Assembly (NCBI RefSeq): GCF_017562075.2
Contig: NC_054083.1
Coordinates: forward strand, 51,164,442 to 51,228,441
Direction of reading: 5' to 3'
DNA from: Anopheles merus
Lineage: Eukaryota > Arthropoda > Insecta > Diptera > Culicidae
Length of the DNA: 64,000 nucleotides
Made by a program: the position numbers and the translations under genes. Under the pieces are notes generated by a model that saw only the letters and a list, made by a program, of their open reading frames with translations, was not told the origin of the DNA and made no database searches. This document shows, piece by piece, positions 22,101-35,312 of the stretch; position 1 is the first letter of the stretch; every line of letters begins with the position of its first letter.

Positions 22101-25100
22101 GGCCGGTGGTGCTGATGTCGTTGATGATGAGTGTCGATTTAACCGCAAACGAGCCGCCGAGGAGCAGCGGGTTTGTGCAACAGCATCGTGGAGTTTTGCC
22201 GCTAGCGGCGGTCCGGCGGTGTGAGGCGGATTTTCCGAGCGGATGTTCCCCCCTGCCCAGCCCCGTGCTGGAAATTGAGTCGCCACGCAGTGCTAACGCC
22301 TTCCGGGCAGTAATCGATGCGTCACCGTATGTCAGGCTTGAGATAAAACAGTGCCCTGCGTTGCTTTGGTCGCAGCGCACATCTTCACATCTTGTGCACG
22401 TGTGATCTAAAATGTTGATTCACCACAAAGGTGCTGGGGTGCTGGAAAAAAAACCCCGAAATGAAGTTATCGAAATTGAATTCAGCCAATTATAAAGCCG
22501 ACAGTGATCGACACGAGTCGTCGATCGCTGCAGCGAAGGGTGTTTGTTTGGTGATGATCAAATTAAAACTCATCGAACATAAATCAAACAAACACATTAT
22601 CCCAGCGTCGGTTTTCGATTGCAAGAGCTGGTGCGAGCGGCGATTACGCAAGCCAAACAGCCATGGTGGCATGGTAAGGCCACACCGCACGTATGAAATT
22701 CATCAATGGGTCTTGTCCGGGGCCCTTGCTGCGCTTTCGCTTAGTAGTAGCTTCGAACAATAATCTCATTAATTGGAACGCACCGTTTGCGGGTTCATCT
22801 GCTCCAAAATGTCATCAAAAAACCATCAACAAAAGGGGCCGTTGTTTTGCGGGCACTGATTGACCTAAAATTGACACAAATTATCGAACGAATTGGGCGC
22901 AGTCTCTTCGTCTCTTGGCGGTTTACGAAAGTAAGGACGTTTGGATGGTCTTTTTTTGGTTGCTGTTGTACGTGCATGTGAGCCGAAAAAAGGCCAAAAC
23001 AATGCCACAAGATTCGGTGCGTCCCTGGCAAACGGTTTCGGGACTGATGTGCTTCGGGTCGCTCCCTCCTCTTGAGTGATTATGTAGACGGATAAGACAG
23101 CGCACCGGTTCGAAAATCCCTTCGAGCTACCATTTGTTCCACATTCCGCCCCGGGGAGGTATCGTACCGTCCAAGGTGAGTTCCGTACACACCGGGATAG
23201 CGTGGAGCGGTCGGACGGTTGCGGTGCTACGCACAGAGGGGCTCACGCAATCCGAACCGATTGGACCAGTTTGTCCAGGGGTTTTTACACACCGGGTCGA
23301 ACGAAGGGAGCGTATGGGAATTTTACCAGCGTCGGTCTGTGGCGGGGGGAGACCCACCGTGTTGGGCAACACGGACGACAGGTTGCAACATGTTGCGAGT
23401 TGCCAGTGTAGATGGGTTCCCGTGCTTGGGTTTTTACTTCTTCTGCTGGAGCGTCGTTCGGCAGGTACGCGGCTTACTGCTCCCGGCGTTTTGTCCGTTT
23501 GTGTACTGCGAGGCACTGGGGTTATCGTATGGGGTGTGACAAAATCTTCACCCTGACAGGGGAATCACACGGTGGGGGGTTAGTTGAACATTTCCAACTG
23601 GAAGGCTAGTATGGAGTTCTAGCATTGACATAGAGTTCAAGTTAAACTCTTGTCTATTTTTGGAGTTTTTTTGCGATATATACTCTGCTCCGCTTGATGG
23701 CTACTGGCACGCAGTCTTTTAATTGGTCTTTCTAATTTGACAGGTGTCAGCTGTCATCATCGCCCTAACTGATCATACACAACTTAACCACTCTGTGGTG
23801 GTGGAGTGTGGTGCTAAATGGAAGAAACATCGATACACTCTTTATAGCTTGTTTTATAGAGCTACATTTCCTTCTCCACGCCAAGCTCTCTCTTCTGTCA
23901 AACATTACTTCTCTAACCAACACCCCAACACCGAAGCATAGCGACATATAACCCATGATCATAATTCTCATAGAATACTAATAATCTAACATGTCCTTTA
24001 TCTTTCTCTTAATGGTGGACAACATTTGTGGCGCTCCTCGTCCACTCTCCTCCCCCCAACGCTTAGGAACAAATCGTTCTGTGTCACACTGCTGGCCGGT
24101 GTCACCTATAGCTGGCACATGTAGCCGCGGATGTGTCGTTTGAAAGTGTCCACTGATGTGATTGTTACCGATCGGTGTACGTGATACGCCACCCTTCCGA
24201 CACATTCGCAAGGTTTTTCTTTTTTTTTAAAGATACGATTCTCTTCAGCCCCGAGAACCGTGTGAGACCCTACGGCACAGGGTGGTAAGCTTTGACCTGT
24301 TGGACGATGGTGCAGCAAGAGTTTGGGCAGTGGTGCGAGGAGCAGTATTTTTTTTGTTACGTTTTTATGTGTTCTCCATTTCGTATGCCATCTGCGGGGA
24401 TCGCGGGTTGTTGTGCGAAGATTTTTTTTTTACAGTTGTTGCCCCTTGCTGTATACTTGTTAACTGCACACACTGCGCTCGATGCTGGCCGATAGGATGT
24501 TGATAGGTTGAACGATTTTCTCATTCGCCTGGCGATTCGCACGTCGATATCGATTTCGAGACGATATAAAATGATAGCCCCGGGGACGAAGGCGATGACA
24601 GCACCGCGGATACAAGAGCCGGGAGGGTGTAAGGGCAAAGGCACGCGGTGCTTGGGATGTTGGAGAAGGTCATGTCTTACAAGGCGCTTAATTGTTACTC
24701 TCGTTTCAACGTGGACGCGATCGCATCGCGGGCAGTTGAAGGAGACGGTGGTGGTGGTGGTGGTGATGATGTTGTAAGGTCATGAGAATCACTTGCAGTG
24801 GAATGGAAAGAACTTCCTCCTGCCGTTTTGGGTTGGGTCTCGTGGGCAGAGTTGGGCAGAAGCCGAGGCGAAGAAAAACACTTGAAGACTTGAGCTCAGA
24901 TCGACATAAATATGCATGATGCTGTTTTGAGTTGCACCGAGCTAGTGCTTCATTCTTGAGGTCGATAGTGTCTGTAAGGAGTTGACAATATTGGGACTCC
25001 ACACGTTTGCAACTTCCAAAGGAATTTGTAGAGCCTTAGTAACAGCATAACAGTCATAAATATTTCACCCAATGTTGCTTAATCCTGAAATATGAATCAT

Positions 25101-27010
25101 TGGATGTAATGTGAGGGATTTTTGCGGGATTTTTGAGGGACCAACTGGAATCTCAAAGTCCCAATTTTCAGAATCGTTGTTCCCCAAACCATTCCCTACT
25201 CTCTACGTGCTGAGGTCCGCCCACACGTTTGTGTTGATTCTCTTAATGGCATTTCCTGTTTCGGTGTCCCCTCCGTTTCAACCATCTCCTCAGCGATCTC
25301 GCTTCAAAAAGGGGTCCGCGTATGAAAAATATGACGTCCACGTCCAAGTGTCCACGCTGCTCGTAAAACCAGACATTTGAGCTCGGCTTGAAATCACAAT
25401 CCCGTCTAGCAAGATGGTTACGAAAGTGGTTTAGATTTGCCAGTAGTGCTGCCACTGACTGACTGACTGACTGACTCTGCTCGCTTTTGTTACGATAGCA
25501 AGGGTCTATGGGGCGGTTTTTTTCTGTGCTTCTGTCATTTCGAAAGTAGTTTTGTTTCAGAGTTCAACAAACTTTACCTTACCGGACACCACCTGCAAGA
25601 CGACGGATCGGATAGCGCTGGTTGATGAATTGGTTCGCACCTGAACCTACTGATGGTTGGTAAGCTAGGCGAATCCTGCCTTGATTTGTGTAGCAATTAA
25701 GAGCGGAGACAAATCTACGCATACTTTCGAAGTGATGGAAATATAAGGATTAGTTTTAATAACATCATTCCATTAATTTGTACTGCGTCTTTTGCTGATG
25801 TTTTGCTCACTGCATAAAACATAAATGTCAAAGGTAGAAATAGCGTATGAAAATAAAATAGGATAATTATGAATCTCAAACGGGGAAGAAAACAACACGC
25901 AATTAAACAAAATTGTTGTTGACATTTAAAGAACTGGAAATCTTAAGGAGGTTTTTGCTTTTGCACCATATTTGTGCAGCTCTCGAAGAATGATATGGGG
26001 TTCTAGTTAATAATCATAAAAGCTTGATCATAATAATCATGACTAAACAGTCTAGAATGTGATAATAATTTTCTGTTGAATCTCTATGACAAATGACATG
26101 ACACAGAATGGCTGCTGCTGACGCTAAAGTCGTGTTGAAAATAGAAAACCTTTCTTAACAATGCTGAAGTCAAAGTCCAACGAGCTACTGGCCGGAGTCG
26201 CCGGAGTGATCGTTAATCAAGTCCCACATCATAAATGGTAGCAAAATACGCCACATCAGTACTGTTCAGTGCTGTTTAACTTTCAATTTGCAAACTAACG
26301 GTGCCTTCCTTCTGTACCGGACATTGTACTATGACGTGCTACCTTTAGATGCAATTATTAATCTCTTCTCGGCTCTCAAAGATGCCATCCAATTAATTAA
26401 TGTACCCTCTCCCGCAAGTGTGGGCCTGCGAAGCATCACTAGAAAGGATGTGTTCAGTAGTTAGTCATGTGTAGTGATCATACAAACATTTCCTACCGAT
26501 CGAGCGGGACAAGAAGTGACAAAGCAAAATTTTACACTCTCCATGTTGCTCACTCCATGTTTTGCATCTTCAACGTATCCTACCCGACGACACAACAGCT
26601 CATTTCATTCTTCCGTTCTTCGCTGTTTATTTGCAGTCATCGAGGATCGCGGATGTGGATCGGATATTTAGGGTCGTTCGTACCATTGTCAACCCTGCTC
26701 GCGTTGCAAACCGGATCGATGGACAAGGACGGGTTGAAGAACAATACGAATAAAACACACAAAAAACCCCATCGAATCAAAAACAGGATCACAGAAAAAT
26801 AGTTTGGCGGGCGTTTACGTGTACCGGTCGATGGTGTGAAGAGTGCTTTGCGTAAAGGCCAAATACAGGTGCAAGAATCTGTGAGCGTTGACTGGCGACG
26901 GTGAAAAAAAGGGTTGGCTGTGGCAGAAATTATGATCTTGACTGAATGGCAGTGTAGACTGAACTCTGTTGCTTTGCGCGATTGGCATCGAATTCAGTGC
27001 GTAAAGAGGA
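19200..27010. other. Putative intron or regulatory DNA, no exon seen
   Basis: No coding exon could be supported in 7.8 kb. There are microsatellites at 24747-24765 (GGT) and 25454-25476 (CTGA), many homopolymers, and reading frames up to 259 codons (- strand, 19829-20608) that have no starts, motifs or composition of real genes. If the first exon at 18200-19199 is genuine, this is the first intron. Confidence 0.4.
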
Positions 27011-27022
27011 GGTTCGTCGCTT
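27011..27022 (+). repeat. GGTTCGTCGCTT motif, copy 1
   Basis: Exact copy of the recurring 12-mer, followed by GC. It lies about 600 bases before the first coding exon of the long gene, near where its leader should begin. Confidence 0.6.
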
Positions 27023-27149
27023 GCACGTTGGCATTGAGGTCTCTCGCGTTTGTTTGTTTCGAGCAGCGAGCGTACTTTGTGCAATTGATTGCATTTTGTT
27101 GCTTCGTATTGTTTTATTGTGTGCGTTGTAAAGGTGTTTTGATTGTTAG

Positions 27150-27616
27150 TGTTTCATAGAAGTGTAATTAGTTTGTTTCTCTTCTTTCAGTTTCTTTCTG
27201 GTTATTGTGCGAAGTCTATCTATTTTCTTAAAAGTGTTCCTTTTTTTAAAAAAATAGTTCATTCTTAGTGGCCTTAGTGGCTTGTGTGTTCATACTAGTG
27301 GCAATGAAAAGCGCCGTGCGCTAAGTGGTTGAAAAAGAAAGCAAAAAAAAAGTGCGTAGAGTACATCTTGAAATCTTTTTGTACGACAAAAGATCTCAAA
27401 GTTTCGTTGTTCTCTTAGGAAGTGTGCATCTCGCTCGGTAGTTTGTAGTGCATTTGGTGCTCCACAGTTTGATACGCGATAGCGCTTTGCCGTTGTGCGA
27501 GCGTCGAAGTAGCAGAATAGCGTCGGGAGGCTCGGAAGTCGGAAGCGCCGCTTATCCAGAGCGTATATATCGTTCTGCTGTGTTAGGCGGGCAAAGTAAC
27601 ACTCTACGCGCTCAAG
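27150..27616 (+). promoter_or_regulatory. 5' leader and likely promoter of the coding first exon
   Basis: Leader-like sequence (AAAGGTG, GTGTTTC, AAGTGTAA words) runs up to the ATG at 27617. TTTCAGTTTC at about 27188 fits the insect initiator TCAGTT. No TATA box was found at the right distance, as is usual for broad or DPE-type insect promoters. The exact start is inferred. Confidence 0.35.
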
Positions 27617-27696
27617 ATGGTGATGTCGCTGTACCGGACTATTAAGGGCCACACGGGCACGTACAAGCGTAGGAAGAACCGCGAACTGGAGCGAAG
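27617..27696 (+). CDS. First coding exon of an unrecognised long gene
   Basis: ATG in a good context (CTCAAGATGG) opens 26 codons plus two bases, ending at a consensus donor CGAAG|GTAAGT. The peptide starts MVMSLYRTIKGHTGTYKRRK and continues strongly basic (NRELER). The open phase (two bases, AG) matches exactly what the coding exon at 55486 needs (its first base A), giving Arg at the junction and continuing in basic sequence (RARTRSADARRQR). I do not recognise the protein. The basic start suggests a cytoplasmic, membrane-margin or nuclear protein, not a secreted one. An internal ATG two codons later is an alternative start. Confidence 0.55.
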
Positions 27697-28131
27697 GTAA
27701 GTGGAAGGCGAGCGTGGGCAATTTGCTTGGCTGTACTAAACATTTGAATCGATTTCCATTCCGCATAAAGACCATTAGATCGGGTTCATTTAGCGCTTAA
27801 GCTGCACATCATATTCGTCTACTGCTTGCTGGAGATTCCAGGAAAGTGAAAGTATGAACTCCCCTTTGGAATGGGCTGTGAACTTGGGGGTCAGGTATGA
27901 CGTTTCCGGTTGGCCCATGCATCCGTTTATTGCTTTACCATGTGGATGTGGCTGCTGTGGGGAGTGGCATTTGAATACCGTGCACAGATGTAGTTGATTC
28001 GAGCTGGTTGTTAAATTAAGCAGAAACGATGAGTTCGAAACATTATCATTCGAACCTTCGCAACCGTGTGATGCTGCTGCAATGGGGTAGTACTTTACTG
28101 AAAAAGCAAACATAATCACGAATCGTGTTGA

Positions 28132-28151
28132 GTGTGTGTGTGTGTGTGTGT
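28132..28151. repeat. GT microsatellite
   Basis: Ten GT units in the long intron, likely polymorphic in length. Confidence 0.9.
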
Positions 28152-31100
28152 AATGCACAGAAGGTGTTAGAGGGCGTGACCGAGCGGTTGGTTGGATAAT
28201 CATCCGAAGGGAAAGCCACCCGGGTATGTGAATTTGGTGGGCCCTCGACCTGACCGCAATGTGTGTCTGGGTGAACGCGTGCGTGTACTGCCGCGAACGA
28301 ATTATGATCGTTAGTGATGAGGCTCCACCGCTGGCGCAGCGAAGTTCCCAAGCCACACCACAAACGTGTTTCCGGTGCGCGGTTCCGAAATCCAGCCAGC
28401 CTAATATGCACACGCATCACGCTGCAAATGGTGGAGCATTTTTCGTTAGTTTAGTGTGTTCGTTGACGGTTGCAGGAATGGAAGCATCCGTGCGCGAAGT
28501 ATGCCGCCACAAATGAACGTCTCCCCAAAGCAGAGGGTTAATAGTAAAGCTCTCGGTAGCAGCAAAAACAGCAAAAAAAAAAGGCTAAATAGTTACAAGG
28601 CAGCTGCGTTATGAATGTTTCAGACACTTTTCATTGCTTTTCACTTTGTGGTTTATTTTTGCCTGCACACAACAACAACAACGCCTTATGTGCACTCCTG
28701 GGCTGGGCTGGGCGCATGGGAGAGCAGGCAAAAGCTGCTGAATCATTTGCCGGTAATGGGGGTTTGATTAAATCAAATTATTTGTATTAGATGTTCAGCG
28801 CATCAGGTGGCGAAGGTTAGCGAAAAAACATGAAATAATAACATGACATTCGCGATAAAATCACACATAATGGTTGTGAAACAAATGAAATTCGGTGTTG
28901 CCTTCTTGACTTTAACATTCGAGACAGTAAAATGGTGTGAAAATGTGTGTAATCATTTCGAATCGTAGCCGCGGAAGATTTACAACACGATGAAAGCTAC
29001 CGAAGAGATATATTCCATTTTCACTTGTTTTTTTTGATAGATCGTGTTACATTTTACTTTCAAGCGGCATCGCAGCATTAATTGAATGTTTGTTTATGAA
29101 ATGTTTTATGGATGAGTTTGTTTATCGATCGTTCAAGAGATCGTGCATGCTGTGATCGGTGGTGTTGTTTATTTTTGATGCCGTTGTTTGTCGATACTAA
29201 TGAAATGCATTTTTCAATCGTTAGGGCGACTAACTAGCATTCAACCCGTTATGAAACTTGAATCTAATGTGTCGACTTTGATATAAACCTGGGCGAAAAT
29301 AAAATCCACCAGCGAGACCACCCATGGGTTGTTTTAAGTTACCCTTTTTTAATAGATTGAAACGAGACATGAAGCATGTTTTCCTACTTGAAAATGATGC
29401 AATGGCTAGATCCTTCCGAGGAAAAACAAAATCTCCGACTGGAGGATCGTCTAATGCTCTGCAGAACGTCCATAAATGGATCATGTGTGTGTTTGTGTGT
29501 GGTTTTTCTTGCCATCTTCAGTTGCGAATACGATTAATGTGTGTGGTCCCAGCATCATGATCTGGCGGTACTTGAATCTGTTCTGCGATCTGTCAGATCG
29601 AGATGGCGAGAAACGTAACGAATGACGCCTCATTTCGCCTCCTCGGTGTACGTTTCATGGCAATGGTTCGTTCGTTAGATGTCGTGTTAAATGTCGCTTA
29701 TAGTTATTTATAGAGACTGAAAAATGAACCCACCAATGATTTGTTTATTGTGCTTTTAGCAACTGTTTGACATAATTATTTTTGCTTTAATCAGTTGAAC
29801 AGTTGTTCCAGCAGGAGCTGCTACCAAGGAAAGCTTAACCAAGTGTACGGAATTTTCAGAACAATCGAAGAATGGTACATTCCTTTACTCACCCAGAACA
29901 TGTACCGAATGGGTACCGATGTTGCTCACCAACACACCAGTGTGAATGGAACAAATTCCACCGAATAGTTACATCGCTTTGTTCTCTGCTTCACACTCAC
30001 CGGGCAGATTACCGCTACAAATTCTTACAAACCTTCACCTCCACCTGAGCGTTTTTGCCGCCGTCCAGTGACAACGATCTCTGGTGACAATGTCTAGATC
30101 TGGTGGAAATCAGCAAGCCTGCTTCTGCAACGTGTTGTACTCTCCGTTGCAGCCCAGGGACCTTGCTTATTGAAATGTGTAGATCCAGATCTTTATGGGA
30201 TATCGATGAGGTAACGGAACGCGCTCGATGTAGTACCACCGAATGGCACACACGGTGAATGTGCTGCTCACGACTTGGCATGTGGTCAACAAACTCATTT
30301 CACTGACAGCACAGGAAAAACCGATGGGTTGACTGCACTGTCTCGTTAGAGAATGTCACGGGAGGGGAAATATTCCAAATTTTATCGCTTCCTAAATCGA
30401 ACGACATCGCCACGGCTGGGGAGGGGGACACGTTATGCAGCAAATGGCATTAACCTTGCGAAAAGTGTCGTGGTGTTGTTAGCTCTGAAAGCAGGAAGGA
30501 ATTTTCTCTGTGCTGTACAAATTTACGATACGGTTTAGCGTGGAGGGAGGAAGCGTGTCGCTCGCCCTTAGAGGGTGGCATGTCGTTCGGGATGGGAAGT
30601 ATCTAAATCGCGCCATGTCGTGATTTGGCAGGCTTTATATGACGTAGTCATGCCCCATCGTTGTCTGCTGAAAATGATCATGTTCTCGAAATATTACTGT
30701 ATATTTATCCCCTCTAATATCAATGGGAAATGTTGTCATAGATTCGTTTCTTTTTTTCGTTGTTGCTTCAAGTGACTTCATAAACAGCTGCCCCATCGTG
30801 GAAGGATTTGATGCCATTGAGATGTTTATTTGTGTAATACGCTACCGTAAATACTGTTGTGTGGAGCTCTCCTGCCCACTCCAATCCTCTTTCAATATCA
30901 CACGTTCTTGTATTACTCATCAAGGCTAGCGAAAGATTTGAACGCGCGTCGGAAGCGACGAACACCATCATGCACAGTGATGTGTGGCTGCTGTATACAA
31001 AACACCTACGGAGGAGGCTGCTGTAATGAGACGCAGCTTCTCAAACAGGTGACCTGTACGCTGTGGTACGCTGCAACACACGCTGCAAGCGAATGCGTAG

Positions 31101-32604
31101 GCGGCACTTGACTCAGCCTAATGCATGAAAATGTCATAATCATCGCTCGACGTTCGACGAAGGTGTCGAATGATTGCTCAACAGAAAGCCCCACACCACC
31201 GCCAGCCGAAGATGTGTCTCTATTGACTGATGTGTTCTCTTGTTCTTCGTCTCCGGCCCCACCCAGCGATGATTACACTTCCTTCTTGAACCCCAGTTCG
31301 GTCAATTTAACGCTCGATTGGGGCGAAATGTTCCGTTTTCGACGAAATTGGCGACTTCCATTAGGAGTGTTGTGTGTGGTTATGCTTGCAGATCGCGGAG
31401 CGTCCCCTTATGTGAGATGTGAGCAATGAGCATCGCTGCTATGCACACAACATTTATTTGGTCGCTAATGGAGCGCTAATAGTTTCAAACAGTTTCCCTA
31501 CCACTGTCCATAGTAGACCATAGTGGTTGGCGCACTCACTCTTTTCTGCGCATCGTTTGCCGATAATATAGATCACACAAACCATCGCGGAAGCAGCGCG
31601 GGACTCATGAGGCATAAAGCATTCCATGGGCAGTTTCTCCTGCGCTTCTTATGTATTTTACCGGGCAGAAGCGGACAACAAAGCGCACGATAAGCCACCG
31701 TTTGGAATTGGAGCTGAAAGCATTACATTTAGAAAACGATTTAAATATCTCAATACCACCCTCCCCCCCCCCCTCCCCCACGGAGAGCCAGCTTCCGTTG
31801 CATGGAGATGTGCGGGAATGGGCGGTTTTGAGTGAGAGTTTCGCGCCTTCATTTGCGCTCTCACTCACTGCCATTTTCAATCGGGGGAGGAAAAATCAGC
31901 CAACGGAAACGATGCCAAAGCTGGGTGATTGGCGAATGTTGTTTTTTGTTGTCGTTTCCGCTCCTATCCTATCGCTTTGTTTATGCCCCGGGGTGAATTC
32001 TTTCTCCCCGGTGCAATGCTGCTGCACCAGGGAGGGAAATTTGTGCAGCGTTTGGTCGGCTTACGGTGCCTGTGATTGCGGAACGTTTTCGGAAGCCGGC
32101 CCCGGCCAAAGAGGGTATCTATTAACGGCGATCCAATTTGGAGGCGGAACAGCTATTATCGACAGCGGTGGTGGCGCTTCGATCGCAATTACTATTGACG
32201 GTGCGCGCGCGCCTGATCTTGGCCAAACGATTGGTGGGCCCTCGCGTGGGTTATACATATAACGCAAGAATCCCGCGTTGGAAGGTGCTTTGTAAGCTTC
32301 TCTAGTTTTCCATCTGAAGCTTGATATTAGCGTGGCCGAAATAATTTCCATTTCTCCATCTCCATCAGGTAGCTTATCGATGGTTCTTGTCTTCTAACGA
32401 TTGATAACAGGCTTTCAGCTATGCACCATCGTAGTAATTGAAGCAAACTGCATCGTTTAAACGGAATTCAGATTCGGTATTGGTTTTTCGTGTAAAAGAT
32501 AATGAGAATGTGTGTCTGTGAGAGAGTGAAATTGAAATGAAGCTGTTGAAGATCGATGTAAATAAATATTTAGTGGAAGATGTACACCTCACCAAAACAA
32601 GGCA

Positions 32605-32616
32605 GGTTCGTCGCTT
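32605..32616 (+). repeat. GGTTCGTCGCTT motif, copy 2
   Basis: Exact copy of the recurring 12-mer in the long intron, preceded by GGCA and followed by AC. Confidence 0.6.
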
Positions 32617-33674
32617 ACTCAACTGGAACTAATTAAACGCACAATTAAACCCTGCACAAAGAGCAATCATTATGTTATAAATGACAGTAAACAGAATAAA
32701 CTTTCATGTACCAGTTTGATCATAACATTCACAGCAGGTGCATAAAAGTAAGAAAAAAATCGCTACAAATCTCGAACTACACATTTGATTAACGGCGACT
32801 CAACACGCGTCACAAGACATGTCGATTGTGCCAGCTTGCGCACGCATGCACTTGGCAACACTTGGCTAACGCAGGAAGGATTGGCTTTCAATTGGCAATT
32901 TGCAGCAAACTTACATTGCCGGCCCGTCGCCACAAAGAATCCATTTGCGTTCGACAGAGAATCGAGCCGGGCCCGCTCGCGCTTCAATTGCATATTGTTT
33001 ATTAGCGAACGAATTAATCGTCAACCGTGGCCGGGAAGGAAGGTGCTTCACCGGAGAAGAGTGCAGTGAGCTGTGAGCTTCCTTTCCCTTTAATGCCAGG
33101 CACACTGGCTCACCCAGATTAGCGACCGGCTGGCTGCTGGTAGTAGTAGTAGTTTGCATTTTAATGCCAAATCGCAACGATATCAAGACCTGTTGTATAA
33201 TACTTTCAAATGGGTATTATCTCTCCCCTTTACGGCTTGTATTATTGCACTGGCCGTAGAACTTGATTGCATTGGTTGAGATGGGTTGTGGATAAAGTAA
33301 ATCGGATTAGGCAAAGTGTTAGTGGGGTAATCAAGTCACAGTTATGTGTGCAAACTTTTCTTCACAAATGGACTCATAAATAGAAGGAGCGTTTGTGTTT
33401 TTAATTCATTTATCTCGCAATACGAGGCATATTTCTGTACTAGGTAACCTTTTCCTTTGCTTTATTTCTCTTCTCGGTCATGTTACATTACATCGATGAG
33501 CTCAATTAGCAGAATTCCTTCGGGGTTTTGTTCGGAAAAAATGTGCAAACGCTTCATTGGCACTCCCTAAACAATCCTACTGGGCTCGGTATTATGGCCT
33601 TCTCCCTCTGTGTGACATTGTTTTGCTTCGACATAAGCAGCCTGACAGAAGGGAGGACAAAAAATCACCCCGAA

Positions 33675-33686
33675 GGTTCGTCGCTT
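33675..33686 (+). repeat. GGTTCGTCGCTT motif, copy 3
   Basis: Exact copy of the recurring 12-mer in the long intron, preceded by CGAA and followed by ACCTACCC. Confidence 0.6.
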
Positions 33687-34059
33687 ACCTACCCGGTGTT
33701 ATATTTTGTTACGGCAAGAACGTGCCACACACTTCACACGATCCCTCCCCCCCCCTCCCGCTGGTCGAAGGATAATAAATAAAATTGACATGCGGCAGAG
33801 GAATCGATGCGACACTTGATCCGAACGTGTCGTGCCGGAGCGCCGACTCGCCACTGTGGTAGGTAGTGCTGGCCTGCAGCTGAAGGATCATCCACTCGAG
33901 ATGGAAAATCCATTAGATGGTGTACTCCTCAAAGCCGTACAGCCGGACATCTCACCATAATAGATCTATTGCCTTGTGCCGCTTGCTGTTACAATGTTGC
34001 AGTGTGAGAGGTGGTGCATTGGGTCGCGTTTTATTAGCATAACCGTGTCGTTGCCGTCG

Positions 34060-34080
34060 GTGGTGGTGGTGGTGGTGGTG
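34060..34080. repeat. GGT trinucleotide repeat
   Basis: Uninterrupted GGT units in the long intron. Confidence 0.9.
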
Positions 34081-35300
34081 ATGGTGCACCGTGGAGTCTG
34101 GCGTCGTGTGTTCTAAACGAGCGTAACGGACAGCGATCACCCGCGTAATTGTCAGTGATTCAAACGGCTCCGAAAGATAATTAAGTGTAGCGCAATGGCG
34201 CACAGAGAGAAGGTGAGTGTGCACTCTAGCCTCCTTGGTGTGGGCTCGATCAAGGCCGACTTGACTGAGCGGTGAAGATGATGTGAGGAATTTATGGCTG
34301 CTTTTCTTTCTTTCCTGCTAGTACAAACGATCGATCGATCTCTTGTGGATTTGAAGGTGGGATGAATGGTAGCACTGATGAAGATTGACGCGGAGCTGTG
34401 AAGATGAACTATTAGTTTTCATTAATGGTTTAAAGGTGGGTTTGGTAGATGATCTGTATCGATAGATCTGTATCGGTAAATGGTGCTAAAAAGGGCAAAC
34501 ATTCACAGTGATGAGGAAGATTAAACGTAGAGTTCGAAAGTCAACGCGTGTTATGCTAATAGGTGTGATTCCATTAGTGTTTTCAGTGCTTTTGATAAAT
34601 GCTGTCATATTTCATGTCATTTAATTAAAAATTAATTATCTTAGTATTCATAACATTCATACGAAGATGCTTCATTCGCTAAACTGTGAACAAATTGTGG
34701 AGCGATAAATTTATTCATTACTACTATTTGTGAAACGTTCTCTTCGGCCGAAATGTGGTAGCCGAACTGTACCGAAAACAGTAACTCACCGCGACCACCA
34801 CTCGTAAGGGCTCGTCTTCATGAATATTTAACGTTGAATCAATTTCGACAGCACAAAATTGCGCAACGCGACTGCACATACCAACGCGCGGGTAGCTTAT
34901 GACGGTAAGGTGTTTTTGTGTTCGCGCTACCGTAAGTTGCTGGTTAATAAACAGTTTCAAATTGAATATTAATTCGTTCGTTCGATTGGCCTCTCATTAT
35001 TGGGAGGCAGCGGTAAGCTAGAAAAATGGACCGAACCGAACAAACCGTACCTCGCTGGGCCGTACACGGGGTACAGTAGGTTCGGACGAGGTACACAAAC
35101 ATGACGTAGGGACGTGTGCTTGTTGCGTGTTTTACATACGCGAAGATTTGTAATGCTAATTATGGACAATATTTCATGCCTCCACCGGCGTACACCCCTT
35201 CTGCAGTGGGTACCAAAATAAAAGTGAGTGGCGCGGAGGGGCCCACTGACGATAAAGAAGGGCGTTTTGGGGCCAATTTGCCCATCGTTGCCGTTGCGGT

Positions 35301-35312
35301 AAGCGACGAACC
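35301..35312 (-). repeat. GGTTCGTCGCTT motif, copy 4
   Basis: Exact copy of the recurring 12-mer on the - strand in the long intron, followed (on that strand) by ACC. Confidence 0.6.

Noticed and set aside
31741..31790. C-rich tract that might be a structured regulatory site
   Set aside because: It is a simple run of C with interruptions; nothing else around it supports a specific function.
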